Source of the DNA: Salinivenus lutea | GTDB lineage: Bacteria > Bacteroidota > Rhodothermia > Rhodothermales > Salinibacteraceae | Assembly (NCBI GenBank): GCA_002894685.1 | Contig: NCRC01000012.1 | Coordinates: forward strand, 1-64,000 | Direction: 5' to 3' | DNA length: 64,000 nucleotides | In this document: one piece after another, positions 62,508 through 64,000 of the stretch | How the letters are laid out: the number at the start of each line of letters is the position of its first letter | How positions within the stretch are numbered: the stretch's first letter is position 1 | The notes under the pieces: generated by a model | Seen by the model: only the letters and a program-made list of their open reading frames with translations | Databases searched by the model: none | Told to the model about the DNA's origin: nothing | Position numbers and translations under genes: made by a program

Positions 62508-62708
62508 CAAATTCGGTGCAGGAAGCGCTTTGTGTTGACGAAAGCATCACCGCGGCCTCACGCATCCTTGGTTTGTGTTAACATTCTGCAACCAGAAGCG
62601 CTTGCGGGCGAACCGAGTCCCGCATTTGGGATTGGAGGCGCCGAACAATAGCGTCGGCCTCTGTGCCGGCCCCGTTCGGTGATCTCCCCTCACAGACGAC
62701 AGCCCTTC

Positions 62709-62960
62709 ATGAAGCTCCTCCAACGCCTGCACGACACGTACCTCTCGGTGTCCGCGAGCACGTTTAGCCGCGTCACCAAGGTGGTCGACTACTGCCCGCA
62801 CTGCGACGACGAGACGCCGTGGGTCGTCCGCGTGCTCACCGGGTACTACCGGTGCACGCGGTGCGGCCAGGACCCCATGCGGCCCGACCGGCCCCACGAC
62901 GACCGCGCCCCCGCCTCCCCGCCCCGATCGGAGGAGGCCCGATCCGCGTCCACCCCGTAG
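62709..62960 (+). CDS. Small zinc-ribbon-like protein
   Basis: 83 residues from ATG 62709 (MKLLQRLHDTYLSVSASTFS). Two CxxC pairs, Cys29/Cys32 (CPHC) and Cys49/Cys52 (CTRC), are separated by an acidic strand segment (DDETPWVVRVLTGYY), the spacing of a zinc ribbon. The C-terminal 30 residues are disordered and rich in Asp, Pro and Ser. No family is recognised. It is convergent with the symporter gene. Confidence 0.7.
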   Translation: MKLLQRLHDTYLSVSASTFSRVTKVVDYCPHCDDETPWVVRVLTGYYRCTRCGQDPMRPDRPHDDRAPASPPRSEEARSASTP

Positions 62961-63033
62961 CCTCCCCGCCTCGCGACCAGTGATCGCCCCGCTCCGGCCC
63001 GTCCGGGACGGGGCATTGGTCTTTTCCCCGCGT

Positions 63034-64000
63034 CTACCAGAAGGCAATGATCATCGCCACGGTCAGGCCCAGCACGGCGGCCGACTGCACGCGGTAGTCC
63101 TTGTACCACGCCATGGCCTCCGGCGCCTCAACGGCCCGGTTGGCCCACGTCAGGTCGTCGACCTGCTCCGGATCGGGGGCGTCGCCGAGCGTGAGCGACG
63201 TGACCACGAACAGGCCGATGCAGAGCGCCGTGAGGATGCCCGCGATGATCGTGAAGTGGAGGTCGATGGGCGCCTGCTCAAACAGAAGCCCGTCCTGCGC
63301 AAACAGGAAGACGAGGATGGAGAGGGCGTGCCCGCCCGTCAGCGTCGCAAACGCCCCCGCCCCGTTCGCCCGGGGCCAGAACACGCCCAGCAGGAAGATG
63401 GCCACGACCGGCGGCACCAGATAGGAGAGCACCGACTGGATGTAGCTCCAGAGGCCCGGAAACTCGCGGATCTGCGGCGCCCACAGCGCGGCGAACACCA
63501 TCAGGACGATCGTGGTGACGCGCCCGATGGTGCCGACCTGCTCCGGCGTCAGGTCCGGCCGGTTCGGCTTGATGAAGTCGATGGTGATGAGTGTGGAGGC
63601 GGAGTTCAGCGTCGAGTCGATGGTGGACATGATGGCGGCGATGAGCCCGGCCATCACGATCCCCACGGCCCCCACCGGCAGCAGCTCCGTCACGAGCGTG
63701 GGAAAGACCATATCGGCCGAGGGGAGATCGGGGTACAGCGTGAACGCGAACGCCCCCGGCAGCACCATGATGAAGAGGGGGAGCAGCTTCAGCGCCCCGC
63801 CCAGGATGGCGCCCCATCGGGCATTCTTCAGGTCGCGCGCCCCCAGGATGCGCTGCACGATGTACTGGTTGAGCCCCCAGTAGTAGAAGCCCAGGATGGG
63901 CACGCCCACCAGCGTCCCCAGCCACGGCAATCCCTCACTGTCCATCGGCTGCATGAGCGACAGGTGCCCCTCCGGCAGCTGCGCCGTCGCCTGCGCCCAC
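63034..64000 (-). CDS. Sodium:solute symporter family protein (5' part outside window)
   Basis: The minus-strand frame is open from the window edge (first full codons read WAQATAQLPEGHLSL) to the stop at 63034, about 321 codons; the start lies beyond 64000. It belongs to the SSS (SGLT-like) family: GFYYWGLNQYIVQRILGARD, a conserved WxLNQYIVQR segment, GLIAAIMSTIDSTLNSASTL, and YLVPPVVAIFLLGVFWPRAN. About eight membrane helices are visible. It couples Na+ entry to solute uptake, likely a sugar by similarity to the WGxNQxxxQR pattern of SGLT-like members, but the substrate cannot be assigned. It suits a salt-rich habitat. Confidence 0.92.
   Translation of the reverse strand, partial: WAQATAQLPEGHLSLMQPMDSEGLPWLGTLVGVPILGFYYWGLNQYIVQRILGARDLKNARWGAILGGALKLLPLFIMVLPGAFAFTLYPDLPSADMVFPTLVTELLPVGAVGIVMAGLIAAIMSTIDSTLNSASTLITIDFIKPNRPDLTPEQVGTIGRVTTIVLMVFAALWAPQIREFPGLWSYIQSVLSYLVPPVVAIFLLGVFWPRANGAGAFATLTGGHALSILVFLFAQDGLLFEQAPIDLHFTIIAGILTALCIGLFVVTSLTLGDAPDPEQVDDLTWANRAVEAPEAMAWYKDYRVQSAAVLGLTVAMIIAFW

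Noticed and set aside
1..64000. CRISPR arrays, tRNA/rRNA genes, insertion sequences, prophage
   Set aside because: No spaced direct repeats, no cloverleaf-like tRNA sequence, no transposase, integrase or phage structural motif was recognised by eye; a covariance-model search could still find small RNAs.

Overview
The window is GC-rich, densely coded DNA from a member of the Bacteroidota/Rhodothermota, most likely a Salinibacter-like extreme halophile. Supporting this: two proteins end in type IX secretion (T9SS) C-terminal sorting domains, there are two Oar-like TonB-dependent receptors with carboxypeptidase-regulatory N-domains, many secreted and lipoproteins, a DksA/TraR protein lacking zinc cysteines beside ileS and lspA, and proteins very rich in Asp/Glu. 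No tRNA, rRNA, CRISPR array, insertion sequence or prophage was recognised. The species is inferred from style, not from a database match.

Layout. 1-6318: an incomplete secreted protein, RecQ, a YjdI/CDGSH iron-sulfur protein, an MltD-type lytic transglycosylase, and a TM2/DUF2752 membrane pair. 6455-8872: a secreted S9 peptidase. 8912-24701: a same-strand surface locus read right to left: TonB receptor, remnant of a beta-propeller gene, second TonB receptor, two related lipoproteins, a very large T9SS-tailed endonuclease I protein, a fibronectin-III lipoprotein and an intact beta-propeller protein. This is the best candidate for an undescribed system, possibly capture and use of extracellular nucleic acid.

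25121-36067: a TetR-like regulator with no normal start codon, an AarF/UbiB-type kinase, a cysteine-synthase-like enzyme, small membrane proteins, a DJ-1/PfpI protein, an amine oxidase, two DoxX proteins, a two-subunit 2-oxoacid:ferredoxin oxidoreductase with an odd proline/acid repeat tail and a long hairpin between its genes, and an APS reductase. 36322-46477: ApaG, thymidylate synthase, a ferric-reductase-like flavoprotein with a porin, DHFR, a patatin, a DoxX/zinc-ribbon protein, a K+ channel with an RCK domain and an L,D-transpeptidase.

46536-58190: eight genes on one strand, in transcription order ileS, traR/dksA-like, lspA, lepA, unknown, lepB, arsR/smtB and a P1B metal ATPase. They combine translation, lipoprotein and signal-peptide processing, and at the end a metal sensor with its probable target pump and operator. 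58350-64000: a G9 tract in a promoter-like region, a 37-residue mini-lipoprotein, a PD40/TolB-like lipoprotein, a T9SS-tailed subtilase, a small zinc-ribbon protein and the 3' part of a sodium:solute symporter gene cut by the window edge.
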